In this document: one piece after another, positions 36,445-45,451 of the stretch
Numbering within the stretch: the stretch's first letter is position 1
Layout of the letters: every line of letters begins with the position of its first letter
Assembly (NCBI RefSeq): GCF_015999305.1
Contig: NZ_JAEAGP010000001.1
Location: 1,178,001 to 1,242,000, forward strand
Direction of reading: 5' to 3'
DNA from: Erythrobacter sp. YJ-T3-07
GTDB taxonomy: Bacteria > Pseudomonadota > Alphaproteobacteria > Sphingomonadales > Sphingomonadaceae
DNA length: 64,000 bases
Notes under the pieces: model-generated
Told to the model about the DNA's origin: nothing
The model's database searches: none
What the model saw: the letters and a program-made list of their open reading frames with translations, nothing else
Program-made: the position numbers and the translations under genes

Positions 36445-39400
36445 ATGAAAAACGTTTTGCTCGTTACGTCGTGCACGGGCGCACTGGCGATCGCACTGGC
36501 GCCGGGCGCTGCGCTGGCTCAGGATACCGCTGCGGCGGAAAACCCTGCAGCGCTGCCCGTCGACGCGGATCAACCCGCGCAGGCTGACGAAAACCTCATC
36601 ACGGTGACCGGGTCGCGCATCCGGCGTTCGAACGCCACGGCGGCCATTCCTCTCCAGATCTTCAATCGCGAGACGATCGAGGAAAGCGGTTCGGTCGACC
36701 TGGCGGAGATCGTCGCCGAAATTCCCGGCGTCGATTCCGACCTCTCTCCCGAAACGACGAATACCAGCGTCCAGAACTCGGGCATCAGCACGATCAACCT
36801 GCGCCGTCTGGGCAGCAACCGGACGCTGACGCTGATCGACGGCCGTCGTGCCATCTCCAACGCGGGCAACGGCGAGCGGGTGAGCCTGAACACGATCCCC
36901 GCCGGTTTCGTGGACTCGATCGAGGTGACCACGGGCGGTGCGTCGGCGATCTACGGCTCCGATGCGATTGCCGGTGTCGTGAACATCCTGCTGAAGGACG
37001 ATTTCGACGGGTTCAACGCCAACCTGCGCTACGCCAAGCCGGAACGCTCGGGCGAACAGGAATTCCTCGCCGACCTGACCTGGGGCAAGAACTTCGCCGA
37101 AGGGCGCGGTAACATCATGGTCGGCTTCAGCTACGAGCATGAAGACCCGATCTACGCCGATGCAAGCCGCCCGGATTCGATCCGCGCCGTGTCGTGGGGC
37201 GTGCCCAGCGATATCGGCAACTTCAACGATGAATCGCTGCTCCCCGGATGCGACGATTCGGGGCGCTACTGCTTTACGCCCAGCCTCAGCTCCTACCTGC
37301 CCGGCGGTCGCTTCGAATCCGACGATGCGTGGAACATCGGGGGCGTGTGGTACAACGACCAGTCCCTGTTGCCGGACGATGGCCGCACCTCGGGGGAAGG
37401 GTTCGAAACCTATCCGGACGGCTACAATTATCGTCCCGGGCAGACGCTTTCGCCCGAATACGAAATGTGGTCGGGCGCGCTCAAGGCGCGGTACGAACTG
37501 ACCCCCAGCATCACGTTCGATGCAGGCGCGATGTACACGGTGATCAAGACGAGTGCCCGCAGCGCGTCGGAATCGGCCATCTACGGCGATACCTACGCGG
37601 TCCTCGATGCCGACGGGAACGCGCAGTACGATGCCAACGGCGTCATCATCGAAGCCGAACTGCCGCAGATCGCGTCGAACCACCCGTTCATTCCCGCCGA
37701 GGTCGAGGAAACCCGTTCCGGCTCGGTCAGCTGGTACCGGCGCTTCAACGAACTGGGCTGGGACGAGAAGATCAACGACCGCCAGACCCTGCGGACGAAC
37801 TTCGGCCTGTCGGGCGATGCCTGGGGCGACTGGCAGTGGAATGTCAGCGGCACCTACGGCACCTACAACCAGCACCAGCGCGACCTGAACGAGATCGACC
37901 TTCAGCATCTGGCGAATGCGCTGCAGGTGACGACGATCGATGGCCAAGTGGTCTGCGCCAGCGCCGCGGCACGCGCCGAGGGCTGCGTTCCGATCAATAT
38001 CTTCGGTGAAGGCTCGATCACCGAACCGATGGCCGACTACATCCGCTACAATGCCGATCTGCGGCAGGAGCGCGAGCAGGTGACCGGTTTGGCCAGCGCC
38101 AACGGCACCCTCCTTGATCTTCCGTCCGGGCCGCTGAAGGCTGCTGCGGGCGTGGAATATCGCCGCGAATACCAGCGCACCTGGGGGCAGGGCGGGGACA
38201 AGATCCTCCAGACCACCTCCACCGGCGTGCCGGATATCGATGCACGGTTCGATGTGATCGAAGCATTCGCCGAGCTCGACATTCCGGTTCTCGAGACCGT
38301 TTCGCTCCAGCTCGCTGGACGGATTGCGGACTATTCCACGGTCGGCACCGTCTACAGCTACAACGTGGGCGGCAGCTTCTTCCCTAGCCCGGACGTTCGC
38401 TTCCGCGCGCAGTATTCGCGTTCGCAGCGTGCGCCGACCCTGACCGAGTTCTTCTCCCCGCCGCGCGGCGACTATGACTCGCTTACCGATCCGTGCGGTG
38501 GGCTGCTGCCCGACGGCAGCGGTATCACCCCGCCTCCGGGAAGCAACGCGAGCGCCGCGACGATTGCCGCCAATTGCCTCGCCGAACCGGGCATCCAGGC
38601 CTATTTCGCAGATCCCGACAATGCCGGGCAGGCGTTCAGCTCCGGCAGCAGCGTCTACGGGCCGAATGCGGGCAATACCAACCTGAAGGAAGAAACGGCT
38701 GACACCTTCACGGCGGGCATCATCCTGACCCCGCGGTTCGTGCCGGGCCTGTCGCTGATCGTCGATTATTATCAGATCAACGTGAAGGACGCGATCGGAT
38801 CGGTCTCGACCCAGCTCGCAGCCGAGCTGTGCTACACTGCGGACAATTATCCGAACAATCGCTTCTGCGACACGATCACCCGCAATCCGGCCAATGGCGC
38901 GGTGCGCGAGGTCATCAACCAGTCCGAGAACCTCGACAGCTACAAGACTTCGGGGATCGACACCACGCTCAGCTACGACTGGGAAATTGGCGGTCTGCCC
39001 GGTGATTTCGACTTCGGCCTGATCTACACCCACTACCTGGAAGATTCGTACACCTTCCAGGCGATCGACGGGCCGCAGACCGAAGACACGCTGGGCATCA
39101 TCGGCAATCCGAAGGACGAATTCCGCGCCAAGATCGGCTGGGAGCACGAGGGCCTGCGCCTGACATGGACGACGCTGTTCAAGAGCGGCGGCGTGGACGA
39201 CAAGGATGTGGTGCCGGGCGATCCTGCCTACTTCAGCATCGGTTCGCAGTCCTATCACAACTTCTACATCGGCTACACGCTGCGCCGCCGTCCGACGGTT
39301 CGCCTCTATGCCGGTGTGAACAACGTGTTCGACGATCTGGGGCCGTTCCTGCCCAGCGGTCTCGACAGCGGAAACAGCCGCAACATCGTGTCCTCGCTCA

Positions 39401-39450
39401 ACGATCTCGACGGACGCGAATTCTACCTCGGCGCTCGTCTGGCTTTCTGA
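36445..39450 (+). CDS. TonB-dependent receptor, large type
   Basis: A 1001-residue outer-membrane receptor. Signal peptide ends ALA-QD near residue 26. A TonB box-like LITVTGSRIRRSN precedes the plug (about 60-200), which has INLRRLGSNRTLTLIDGRRAI and VTTGGASAIYGSDAIAGVVNILLK. The barrel ends DGREFYLGARLAF with a terminal Phe. This large family with a GSRI(R) box is frequent in sphingomonads next to exported peptidases, as here with the S9 peptidase. AAGGGGGG gives a strong RBS. The ligand is probably a peptide or peptide-like compound, inferred from context. Confidence 0.93.
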   Translation: MKNVLLVTSCTGALAIALAPGAALAQDTAAAENPAALPVDADQPAQADENLITVTGSRIRRSNATAAIPLQIFNRETIEESGSVDLAEIVAEIPGVDSDLSPETTNTSVQNSGISTINLRRLGSNRTLTLIDGRRAISNAGNGERVSLNTIPAGFVDSIEVTTGGASAIYGSDAIAGVVNILLKDDFDGFNANLRYAKPERSGEQEFLADLTWGKNFAEGRGNIMVGFSYEHEDPIYADASRPDSIRAVSWGVPSDIGNFNDESLLPGCDDSGRYCFTPSLSSYLPGGRFESDDAWNIGGVWYNDQSLLPDDGRTSGEGFETYPDGYNYRPGQTLSPEYEMWSGALKARYELTPSITFDAGAMYTVIKTSARSASESAIYGDTYAVLDADGNAQYDANGVIIEAELPQIASNHPFIPAEVEETRSGSVSWYRRFNELGWDEKINDRQTLRTNFGLSGDAWGDWQWNVSGTYGTYNQHQRDLNEIDLQHLANALQVTTIDGQVVCASAAARAEGCVPINIFGEGSITEPMADYIRYNADLRQEREQVTGLASANGTLLDLPSGPLKAAAGVEYRREYQRTWGQGGDKILQTTSTGVPDIDARFDVIEAFAELDIPVLETVSLQLAGRIADYSTVGTVYSYNVGGSFFPSPDVRFRAQYSRSQRAPTLTEFFSPPRGDYDSLTDPCGGLLPDGSGITPPPGSNASAATIAANCLAEPGIQAYFADPDNAGQAFSSGSSVYGPNAGNTNLKEETADTFTAGIILTPRFVPGLSLIVDYYQINVKDAIGSVSTQLAAELCYTADNYPNNRFCDTITRNPANGAVREVINQSENLDSYKTSGIDTTLSYDWEIGGLPGDFDFGLIYTHYLEDSYTFQAIDGPQTEDTLGIIGNPKDEFRAKIGWEHEGLRLTWTTLFKSGGVDDKDVVPGDPAYFSIGSQSYHNFYIGYTLRRRPTVRLYAGVNNVFDDLGPFLPSGLDSGNSRNIVSSLNDLDGREFYLGARLAF

Positions 39451-39463
39451 CGAGCGATCGAGT

Positions 39464-39500
39464 GGAGAGCCGGGCAGGCTGTTGCCCGGCTCTCCTCCTT
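39464..39500 (+). terminator. terminator after the large TonB receptor
   Basis: GGAGAGCCGGGCA (39464-39476) pairs perfectly with TGCCCGGCTCTCC (39483-39495) over a six-base loop, followed by TCCTTTTC. It separates the receptor gene from the S9 peptidase gene, but partial readthrough is possible. Confidence 0.85.
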
Positions 39501-39548
39501 TTCGGCCATCCGCCGCAAATCCCCCGAACTGCCACGGAGTCACCCCCC

Positions 39549-41486
39549 TTGCGGTTGCCAGTCCCCCTGACCCTCGCCAGCCTGCTTCTCGCCGCCGCAC
39601 CCGCCGGTGCGCAGGAACGGCGCCAGTTCGGTGACAATCTGTTCCTTGAAAACGTGCCCCAGTCGGTCGTGTACGACGGGCGCGAGGTCGCCGGGCACAT
39701 GCAGACGCAGAACAGCTATTCCGTGCGCGGCTGGACGCACGATGGCAGCGCTCTGCTGTTCGCCTATCGCGGCGATCTCTACCGCCGGTCGAGCGTGAAG
39801 GGCGACTACGTCAAGCTGCTCGACCTGCCGCGCCTCAGCCTGTCGAGCGCGCAACCCGCATCGGTGTGCGGGCGCGACGGCTATGTCTTCACCTCGGACA
39901 GCGACGGCGACGAATACAGCGCCGTCTACCTGACCGATGGACGATCCTTCGACGCGGACAAGGTGTCACCCGGCAAGTCGCGCAATGTATCGGTCATCCT
40001 GTCGGACACGCGCGACCGGATCGCCTATGCGAGCGCCGAAGCCGGCACGGGCGTGTGGCAGCTGATCGTGCAGGCCGCCTGCGCAGATCAGCCGCCGCAG
40101 GTGCTCGGGCGGGGCAATGCGCCGTTCTACCCGGACGATTTCAGCCCCGATGGCCGCCACCTGCTGGCCGAGGGCCCGGCGGACGAGGGCTTCAAACTGT
40201 CCGAAATCGACCTCGATACCGGGGAGGAGACGATTCTGGTCCGCGCGGAGGAGGACGTCAAGGACTCCGCCTATTCGGCGGACGGCCGGTACATCTTCTT
40301 CACCAGCAACGCCTATTCCGAATTCATCGAGCTGATGCGGTACGATCGCGAAACCCGCGAGCTGATCCCCGTGCTCAGCGATGTCGGCTTCGACATCGAC
40401 AGCATCGCCGTCTCGCCCGATCGCAGCCGCATGGCGGTTTCCTACAACCGCGACGGGCTGTCGACGATCGTGGTGATCGACATGAACCGGCTGGCGCTGG
40501 TCGCCGGACCTTCCGAAAAATCGCCCGGAGTGGTCTCCGGCATGCGTTTCTCCCCCGATGGCGAGATGCTGGCGATGCGCGTGTCGCAGCCCGAAGTTCC
40601 ATGGCGTTCAGGGCTCTACGATTATCGCACGGGCGCGTTCGAGCCGTGGACGGGCGGTTTCAAGCCGAACCAGAAGATGACCTCGCTGGTGCCGGACCTG
40701 ACCACCTACAAAACGTTCGACATGGACGGGGATGCACCGCGGCGCATTCCGCTGCTGGCCTATCGCCCGTCGAGCGCTTCTCCTGAAAATCCTGCGCCGG
40801 TGGTGATCTTCGCCCATGGCGGCCCGGAATCGCAGTCGCGCCCCAGCTTCAGCCGGTTCTACCACTACATCGTCACCCAGATGGGCATCGCCGTTCTGCG
40901 CCCGAACATTCGCGGCTCGGATGGCTATGGCAAAACCTTCGAACAGCTCGACGAGACGACCCGCCGGGCCGACGCGATCCGCGATATCGGCGCGCTGCTC
41001 GACTGGATCGAGGAGCAGCCCGATCTCGACGCCTCGCGCGTGGTCGTCGCGGGCGGATCGTACGGCGGGTTCGTGTCGCTTGCCTCGCTGGTGGAATATT
41101 CGGATCGGCTGAAGGGCGGCATTTCGCGCTTCGGCGTGTCCGATTTCGCCTCCTTCATGAAGAATACAGAGCCCTATCGCGTCGACAACCGGCGGCGCGA
41201 ATATGGCGACGAGCGCGATCCCGAGGTCGCGGCGTTCTTCCAGAAAATCTCGCCGATGCAGAACGCGGACCGGATCACGGTGCCGGTGCTGTTCATCCAG
41301 GGCGGCAACGATCCGCGCGTGCCGCAGCAGCAGTCCGAAGACATGATCGCCGCGATCCGCGCCAACGGCGTGCGCGTGTCATACGTGCTCGCGACGGATG
41401 AAGGCCACGGTTTCGACAAGAGCGGAAACAGCCGCGTCTCGGATGGCGCGCAGATCGCCTTCCTGCGCGAAATGCTGCTGGACTGA
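39549..41486 (+). CDS. S9 family peptidase (prolyl oligopeptidase-like), exported
   Basis: A 645-residue serine peptidase. A signal peptide (LTLASLLLAAAPAGAQ-E) predicts periplasmic export. A beta-propeller occupies about residues 25-390. The alpha/beta hydrolase domain has the Ser in VVAGGSYGGFVSLA near residue 505, Asp in GGNDPRVPQQQSED and His in ATDEGHGFDKSGN, giving a complete triad. It probably removes dipeptides or cleaves oligopeptides. Start TTG 39549 is chosen because GGAG lies upstream and it gives an intact signal peptide; the frame is open further upstream but overlaps the receptor gene. Confidence 0.88.
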   Translation: MRLPVPLTLASLLLAAAPAGAQERRQFGDNLFLENVPQSVVYDGREVAGHMQTQNSYSVRGWTHDGSALLFAYRGDLYRRSSVKGDYVKLLDLPRLSLSSAQPASVCGRDGYVFTSDSDGDEYSAVYLTDGRSFDADKVSPGKSRNVSVILSDTRDRIAYASAEAGTGVWQLIVQAACADQPPQVLGRGNAPFYPDDFSPDGRHLLAEGPADEGFKLSEIDLDTGEETILVRAEEDVKDSAYSADGRYIFFTSNAYSEFIELMRYDRETRELIPVLSDVGFDIDSIAVSPDRSRMAVSYNRDGLSTIVVIDMNRLALVAGPSEKSPGVVSGMRFSPDGEMLAMRVSQPEVPWRSGLYDYRTGAFEPWTGGFKPNQKMTSLVPDLTTYKTFDMDGDAPRRIPLLAYRPSSASPENPAPVVIFAHGGPESQSRPSFSRFYHYIVTQMGIAVLRPNIRGSDGYGKTFEQLDETTRRADAIRDIGALLDWIEEQPDLDASRVVVAGGSYGGFVSLASLVEYSDRLKGGISRFGVSDFASFMKNTEPYRVDNRRREYGDERDPEVAAFFQKISPMQNADRITVPVLFIQGGNDPRVPQQQSEDMIAAIRANGVRVSYVLATDEGHGFDKSGNSRVSDGAQIAFLREMLLD

Positions 41487-41495
41487 TTGCAGCGC

Positions 41496-41518
41496 GGGTG
41501 CCCGCGGGGCGGGCACCC
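41496..41518. terminator. bidirectional terminator between the S9 peptidase and the XRE regulator
   Basis: GGGTGCCC (41496-41503) pairs with GGGCACCC (41511-41518) over a seven-base loop between convergent genes. The T-tract is weak. Confidence 0.6.
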
Positions 41519-41574
41519 CCTTCGCGATCTGGACCCAAGCAGTCGCGGTGGTGCTTTGCGGCGGAGCCGAGTGC

Positions 41575-42210
41575 TTAGTCGCCTGCTCCGGCGCGCAGGT
41601 TCATAAGCGAATCGAGAAGCCCCTCGTCCGGGCTTGAGCATACGCCCAGAACCACCGCCTCTTCGCAGTCGGCGGCGGTCACGTAGGCGTGGCCCATCGA
41701 GGAATCGAGATAGATGCTCTCGCCCTGCGTCAGGGTCACCGGGTCGTAAAACTCGGAGTGAACCTCGATCGCGCCTTCGAGCACGAAGACGAATTCCTCG
41801 CCGTGGTGGGTAACCAGGTCGCCGAATTCCTTCGCACTTTGCGCGCGGATGCGTGTGATGATCGGGATCATCCGCTTCTGGCGCAGGTCGGTGCACAGGT
41901 AGTGATAGTCGTAATTGTCGGTGGTGACCTGAACCGCGTTCTCGATCGTGCCGATCGATCTCCTGCCGGTCACCTTCGCGGATGAATCGTCATTCTCCTC
42001 CGCAAACAGATCCGACATTCGCAGGTTGAGACGATCGCTGACCTGCTGAAGCTTGTCGTAGGTCAGCGTCAGCCGGCCATGTTCGACCTTGGAGAGAGTC
42101 GAGACAGGGATGCCGCACTTGTCGCTCATCTGTTTGAGCGTCCAGCCATTTCTGTTGCGAATGCCCCTGATGACGTCGGCGAGGGTCGGGCGCTTACTCG
42201 GGGCCACCAT
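41575..42210 (-). CDS. XRE-cupin transcriptional regulator
   Basis: A 211-residue regulator. Residues 10-65 are an XRE helix-turn-helix (IRGIRNRNGWTLKQMSDKCG, IPVSTLSKVEHGRLTLTYDK), and residues 110-200 a cupin sensor domain (HHGEEFVFVLEGAIEVHSEF, LTQGESIYLDSSMGHAYV). Such regulators commonly sense amino acids or small metabolites. It is divergent from the serine hydrolase at 42344. The intergenic motif it would face recurs upstream of the second TonB receptor, making this protein the best candidate to bind it. Confidence 0.9.
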   Translation of the reverse strand: MVAPSKRPTLADVIRGIRNRNGWTLKQMSDKCGIPVSTLSKVEHGRLTLTYDKLQQVSDRLNLRMSDLFAEENDDSSAKVTGRRSIGTIENAVQVTTDNYDYHYLCTDLRQKRMIPIITRIRAQSAKEFGDLVTHHGEEFVFVLEGAIEVHSEFYDPVTLTQGESIYLDSSMGHAYVTAADCEEAVVLGVCSSPDEGLLDSLMNLRAGAGD

Positions 42211-42229
42211 GGCGTTTCGATCTCTTCAT

Positions 42230-42260
42230 TTGACAATTTTCTAATCAGGATCATTATGTC
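42230..42260 (+). promoter_or_regulatory. sigma70-like promoter with shared operator, copy 1
   Basis: A -35 box TTGACA (42230-42235) and a -10-like ATTATG (42253-42258) are 17 bases apart. 24 of 31 bases match the copy at 45348-45378, including most of the spacer (ATCAGGA), which is more than promoter elements need. It points toward the serine hydrolase-dgcA pair. Confidence 0.65.
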
Positions 42261-42343
42261 CCGACGAGGACTGCTATTGTTATAGCGTAAAACGACACGC
42301 GTTCGCCCGCAAGCCGGGCGATGGTCGAAGAAGGGGACGGGAA

Positions 42344-44320
42344 ATGGTCAAGAAGCTCGCGATGGCGCTGGCACTGCTGAGTCTGGTGCCGCTGCTGGGA
42401 CTGACTCCACAGGCGCTGCTGGCGGATGAGCCGGAGCAAAGCGCGCCCGCCGGGTCCACCAATCGGCAGGCTGTCGAGATGACGCCCGAGGATGTCGGTG
42501 CCTGGCTCGACGGGCTGATGCCCTATGCGCTGGCCGACGGAGATATCCCGGGGGCGGTGGTGACCGTCGTGAAGGACGGCAAGGTGCTGGCGAACAAGGG
42601 GTACGGCTATGCCGACCTTGCCAAGCGCAAGCCGGTCGACCCCGACACCACGCTGTTCCGCATCGGTTCGATCTCCAAGCTGTTCACCTGGACCGCGGTG
42701 ATGCAGCAGGTCGAAGCGGGGCGGCTGGACCTCGATACCGACGTCAACGAATATCTCGACTTCGAGATTCCCCCCTACGACGGCAAGCCGATCACGCTGC
42801 GCCAGATCATGACGCACACCGCCGGTTTCGAGGAATCGGTGCGGCATCTGATCTCCAGCGATCCGGACGATCTCCTTCCGCTGGACGAGTATGTGCGCGA
42901 GGCGCTGCCCGCGCGCGTTTTCGCGCCGGGAACGACGCCTGCCTATTCGAACTACGCAACCGCACTGGCTGGTTACATCGTCCAGCAGGTCAGCGGCACG
43001 CCCTACCATTCCTATATCGAAGGGAAGATCTTCCGGCCGCTCGGCATGAGCTATGCGAGCGCGCGGCAACCTCTGCCCGATCGGCTCAAGCCGTTTGCCT
43101 CGGGCGGCTACCAGCAGATGTTCGGCGCGTCAGAGCCGTTCGAGATCGTCATTCCCGAACCGGCCGGCAGCTTCTCGGTGAGCGGGGCGGACATGGCCAA
43201 GTTCATGATCGCGCATCTCGAAGACGGCGGCCCGCTGCTCAAGCCCGAGACGGCGAAGCAGATGCACGATTACCGCGCGCCGGGTCTCGGCCCGTTGAAC
43301 ACGATGGCGCTGGGCTTCTACGAACAGCGGATCAACGGCCGCAGAAGCATCAGCCACGGCGGCGACACCGACTTCTTCCACAGCGACCTGTGGCTGTTCC
43401 CGGGCAGCGACGTGGGCATGTTCATCTCGATGAACTCGGCGGGCAAGGATGCTGCGGCTTACGGGCTTCGCGGGACGATCATCCACGAATTCGCCAACCG
43501 CTATTTCCCCGCCGCCAAAGACCCTGCGGATGTGACGCCAATCGACGAGGAGACTGCCCGCGAACACGCGCAGATGCTCGCCGGGACATACGTTTCCAGC
43601 CGTGGTTTCTTTACCAACTGGCTTTCGGTGCTGGGTCTTCTCAACGCGACCAAGATCGTCGTCGGTCCCGACGGCAAGATCAGCATGCCCGGTCTTGATC
43701 TCGTGTCCGCCGGTACGCGCGACTGGGTGGAGGTCGAACCGTTCCTGTGGCGCGACATCAATTCGGGCGAGCGCATCGCGGCCGAGGTGAAGGACGGCAA
43801 GGTCGTGCGCGTCAGCATGGATGTGGTCTCGCCGTTCATGGTCCTGACGCCTGCGCCCGCCGGGACCAACCCTGCCTGGCTGCTACCCGCGCTCCTGATC
43901 GCGCTCGGCATCGTCGCAGTGGCGGCGCTGGCCTGGCCGATCCGTGCGATCGTGCGGCGCAGGTACAAGGCCGAGTTTGCGCTGACCGAGCGCTCGCTGC
44001 TCGCCTACCGGGTGACGCGTGCCTTCTGCTGGCTGGTGCTGGCGGTGGTGCTCGGCTGGGTGATGCTGGTACAGGCCTTCTCTGCGGATAGCGGCGCGCT
44101 GGGTGGACAGCTCGACTGGCTGCTCAACCTGCTGCGCACGTTCACGCCGATTGCGGCCTTCGGGTTGCTGGGAACCGCCATCTGGCACCTTGTCCTGTGC
44201 TTCAGGGGTGGCCGTGCCTGGACGATGAAGCTTGGCGCGGTGCTGCTGGTGTTTGCCGGTGCGATCCTGTGCTGGGTCACCATCACCCAGAACCTCTACG
44301 GCTATAGCATGGCGTACTGA
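42344..44320 (+). CDS. serine hydrolase (beta-lactamase/S12 family) with C-terminal membrane domain
   Basis: A 658-residue protein. A signal sequence (about 1-27) leads to an S12 domain with SISK (Ser109, Lys112), YSN (Tyr201) and HGG (338-340), the complete penicillin-recognising triad of motifs. Residues about 400-510 form a beta-rich domain. Four hydrophobic segments lie between about 515 and 655. The family includes D-aminopeptidases, esterases and muropeptide enzymes; D-peptide cleavage is inferred from the dgcA-dgcN neighbours. Its stop overlaps the dgcA start by one base. Confidence 0.85.
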   Translation: MVKKLAMALALLSLVPLLGLTPQALLADEPEQSAPAGSTNRQAVEMTPEDVGAWLDGLMPYALADGDIPGAVVTVVKDGKVLANKGYGYADLAKRKPVDPDTTLFRIGSISKLFTWTAVMQQVEAGRLDLDTDVNEYLDFEIPPYDGKPITLRQIMTHTAGFEESVRHLISSDPDDLLPLDEYVREALPARVFAPGTTPAYSNYATALAGYIVQQVSGTPYHSYIEGKIFRPLGMSYASARQPLPDRLKPFASGGYQQMFGASEPFEIVIPEPAGSFSVSGADMAKFMIAHLEDGGPLLKPETAKQMHDYRAPGLGPLNTMALGFYEQRINGRRSISHGGDTDFFHSDLWLFPGSDVGMFISMNSAGKDAAAYGLRGTIIHEFANRYFPAAKDPADVTPIDEETAREHAQMLAGTYVSSRGFFTNWLSVLGLLNATKIVVGPDGKISMPGLDLVSAGTRDWVEVEPFLWRDINSGERIAAEVKDGKVVRVSMDVVSPFMVLTPAPAGTNPAWLLPALLIALGIVAVAALAWPIRAIVRRRYKAEFALTERSLLAYRVTRAFCWLVLAVVLGWVMLVQAFSADSGALGGQLDWLLNLLRTFTPIAAFGLLGTAIWHLVLCFRGGRAWTMKLGAVLLVFAGAILCWVTITQNLYGYSMAY

Positions 44321-45351
44321 TGCATTCGCCGGAGCAACGCAGCAGGGCCCTCGCGCTCTCGGTCGAGGAGTTCGCCTACAAGAAGCCGTTCCGCATTTCG
44401 GGCCATGTGTTCGAGAAGACCGCGGTGCTCGTCGCATCGGTGAAGGAGGCCGATCGTGAGGGCAGGGGCGAGGGGGCTGGCGCGTACTACCTCGGCGACG
44501 ATGTCGACAACATGGTCCGGCAGGCCGAGGCGGCGCGCGGCGCCGTGGAGGCTGGGGCGTCGCGGGAGGAATTGCAGGCGCTCATGCCGCCGGGCGGGGC
44601 ACGCAATGCGATCGATTGCGCGCTGTGGGATCTGGAGGCCAAGCTTTCGGGCAGGCCGGTGTGGCAGATCGCCGGACTGGCCGAGCCCCGGCCTCTGCTC
44701 TCCACACTGACGCTCGGCGCGGACGAGCCCGAGGTGATGGCGCAGGCCGCGCTGGCCCTCGATCCCGATGCGCCGGTCAAGGTCAAGCTGACCGGCGATC
44801 TGGACGACGATGTCGCGCGGCTCAAGGCGATCAGGCAGGCACGGCCCGATGCATGGCTGGGGGTGGACGCCAACCAGGGGTACGAGATTGGCGAGCTTGC
44901 CCTGCTGGTGCCCGAACTCGAAGCGGTAGGCGTCAGATTGCTCGAGCAGCCGCTCCGGCGCGGGCGCGAAAGCGACCTCGACGGTTTCGAAAGTCCGATC
45001 CCGATTGCTGCGGATGAAAGCGCGCTGACGCTCGCGGATACCGAGGATCTGCCCGGGCGGTTCGATGTGGTGAACATCAAGCTCGATAAATGTGGCGGCC
45101 TGACCGAAGGCCTCGCCATTGCGCGCAGGGCGAAGGCGCTGGGGCTCGATGTGATGGTCGGCAACATGATGGGCACCAGCCTTTCGATGGCGCCGTCCTA
45201 CCTCGTCGGGCAGCTGTGCCAGATCGTCGACCTCGATGGGCCGACCTTCCTGCAGAAGGATCGCAGCCCATCGGTGGAATATTCGGCGGGGCGGATCGCC
45301 TGCTCCGCGCAGATATGGGGCTATCCTGAAGAGTTGTCTCTGACAGGTTGA
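44320..45351 (+). CDS. dgcA: N-acetyl-D-glutamate racemase DgcA / dipeptide epimerase family
   Basis: A 343-residue enolase-superfamily epimerase. Catalytic Lys156 lies in VKVKLTG and Lys257 in NIKLDKCGG; metal ligands are Asp183 (DANQG), Glu209 (EQP) and Asp232 (ADES). The specificity loop reads VGNMMGTSLSMAPS, as in L-Ala-D/L-Glu epimerases. In the DgcN-DgcA pathway of marine bacteria this enzyme converts N-acetyl-D-Glu to N-acetyl-L-Glu. The neighbouring DUF1611 gene supports that role over muropeptide dipeptide epimerisation, but either is possible. It is translationally coupled to the upstream hydrolase. Confidence 0.8.
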   Translation: MHSPEQRSRALALSVEEFAYKKPFRISGHVFEKTAVLVASVKEADREGRGEGAGAYYLGDDVDNMVRQAEAARGAVEAGASREELQALMPPGGARNAIDCALWDLEAKLSGRPVWQIAGLAEPRPLLSTLTLGADEPEVMAQAALALDPDAPVKVKLTGDLDDDVARLKAIRQARPDAWLGVDANQGYEIGELALLVPELEAVGVRLLEQPLRRGRESDLDGFESPIPIAADESALTLADTEDLPGRFDVVNIKLDKCGGLTEGLAIARRAKALGLDVMVGNMMGTSLSMAPSYLVGQLCQIVDLDGPTFLQKDRSPSVEYSAGRIACSAQIWGYPEELSLTG

Positions 45352-45378
45352 CAATTCTCCGATCAGGACAATAGTGTC
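45348..45378 (+). promoter_or_regulatory. sigma70-like promoter with shared operator, copy 2
   Basis: TTGACA (45348-45353), a 17-base spacer containing ATCAGGA, and ATAGTG (45371-45376). It overlaps the dgcA stop codon and is 74 bases before the TonB receptor start. Both copies start TTGACAATT and end TGTC. Confidence 0.65.
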
Positions 45379-45451
45379 TCATTGTGAAAGTTTCGGGTCT
45401 CCAGACCGGCGGCAACACGAGGGGCCCCTTAGGGGGTGGGAGGAAATCATC

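Noticed and set aside
36301..39600. 1099-codon open frame antisense to the large TonB receptor
   Set aside because: No domain, start site or signal. High third-position GC leaves the complementary frame open. The receptor on the plus strand is clear.
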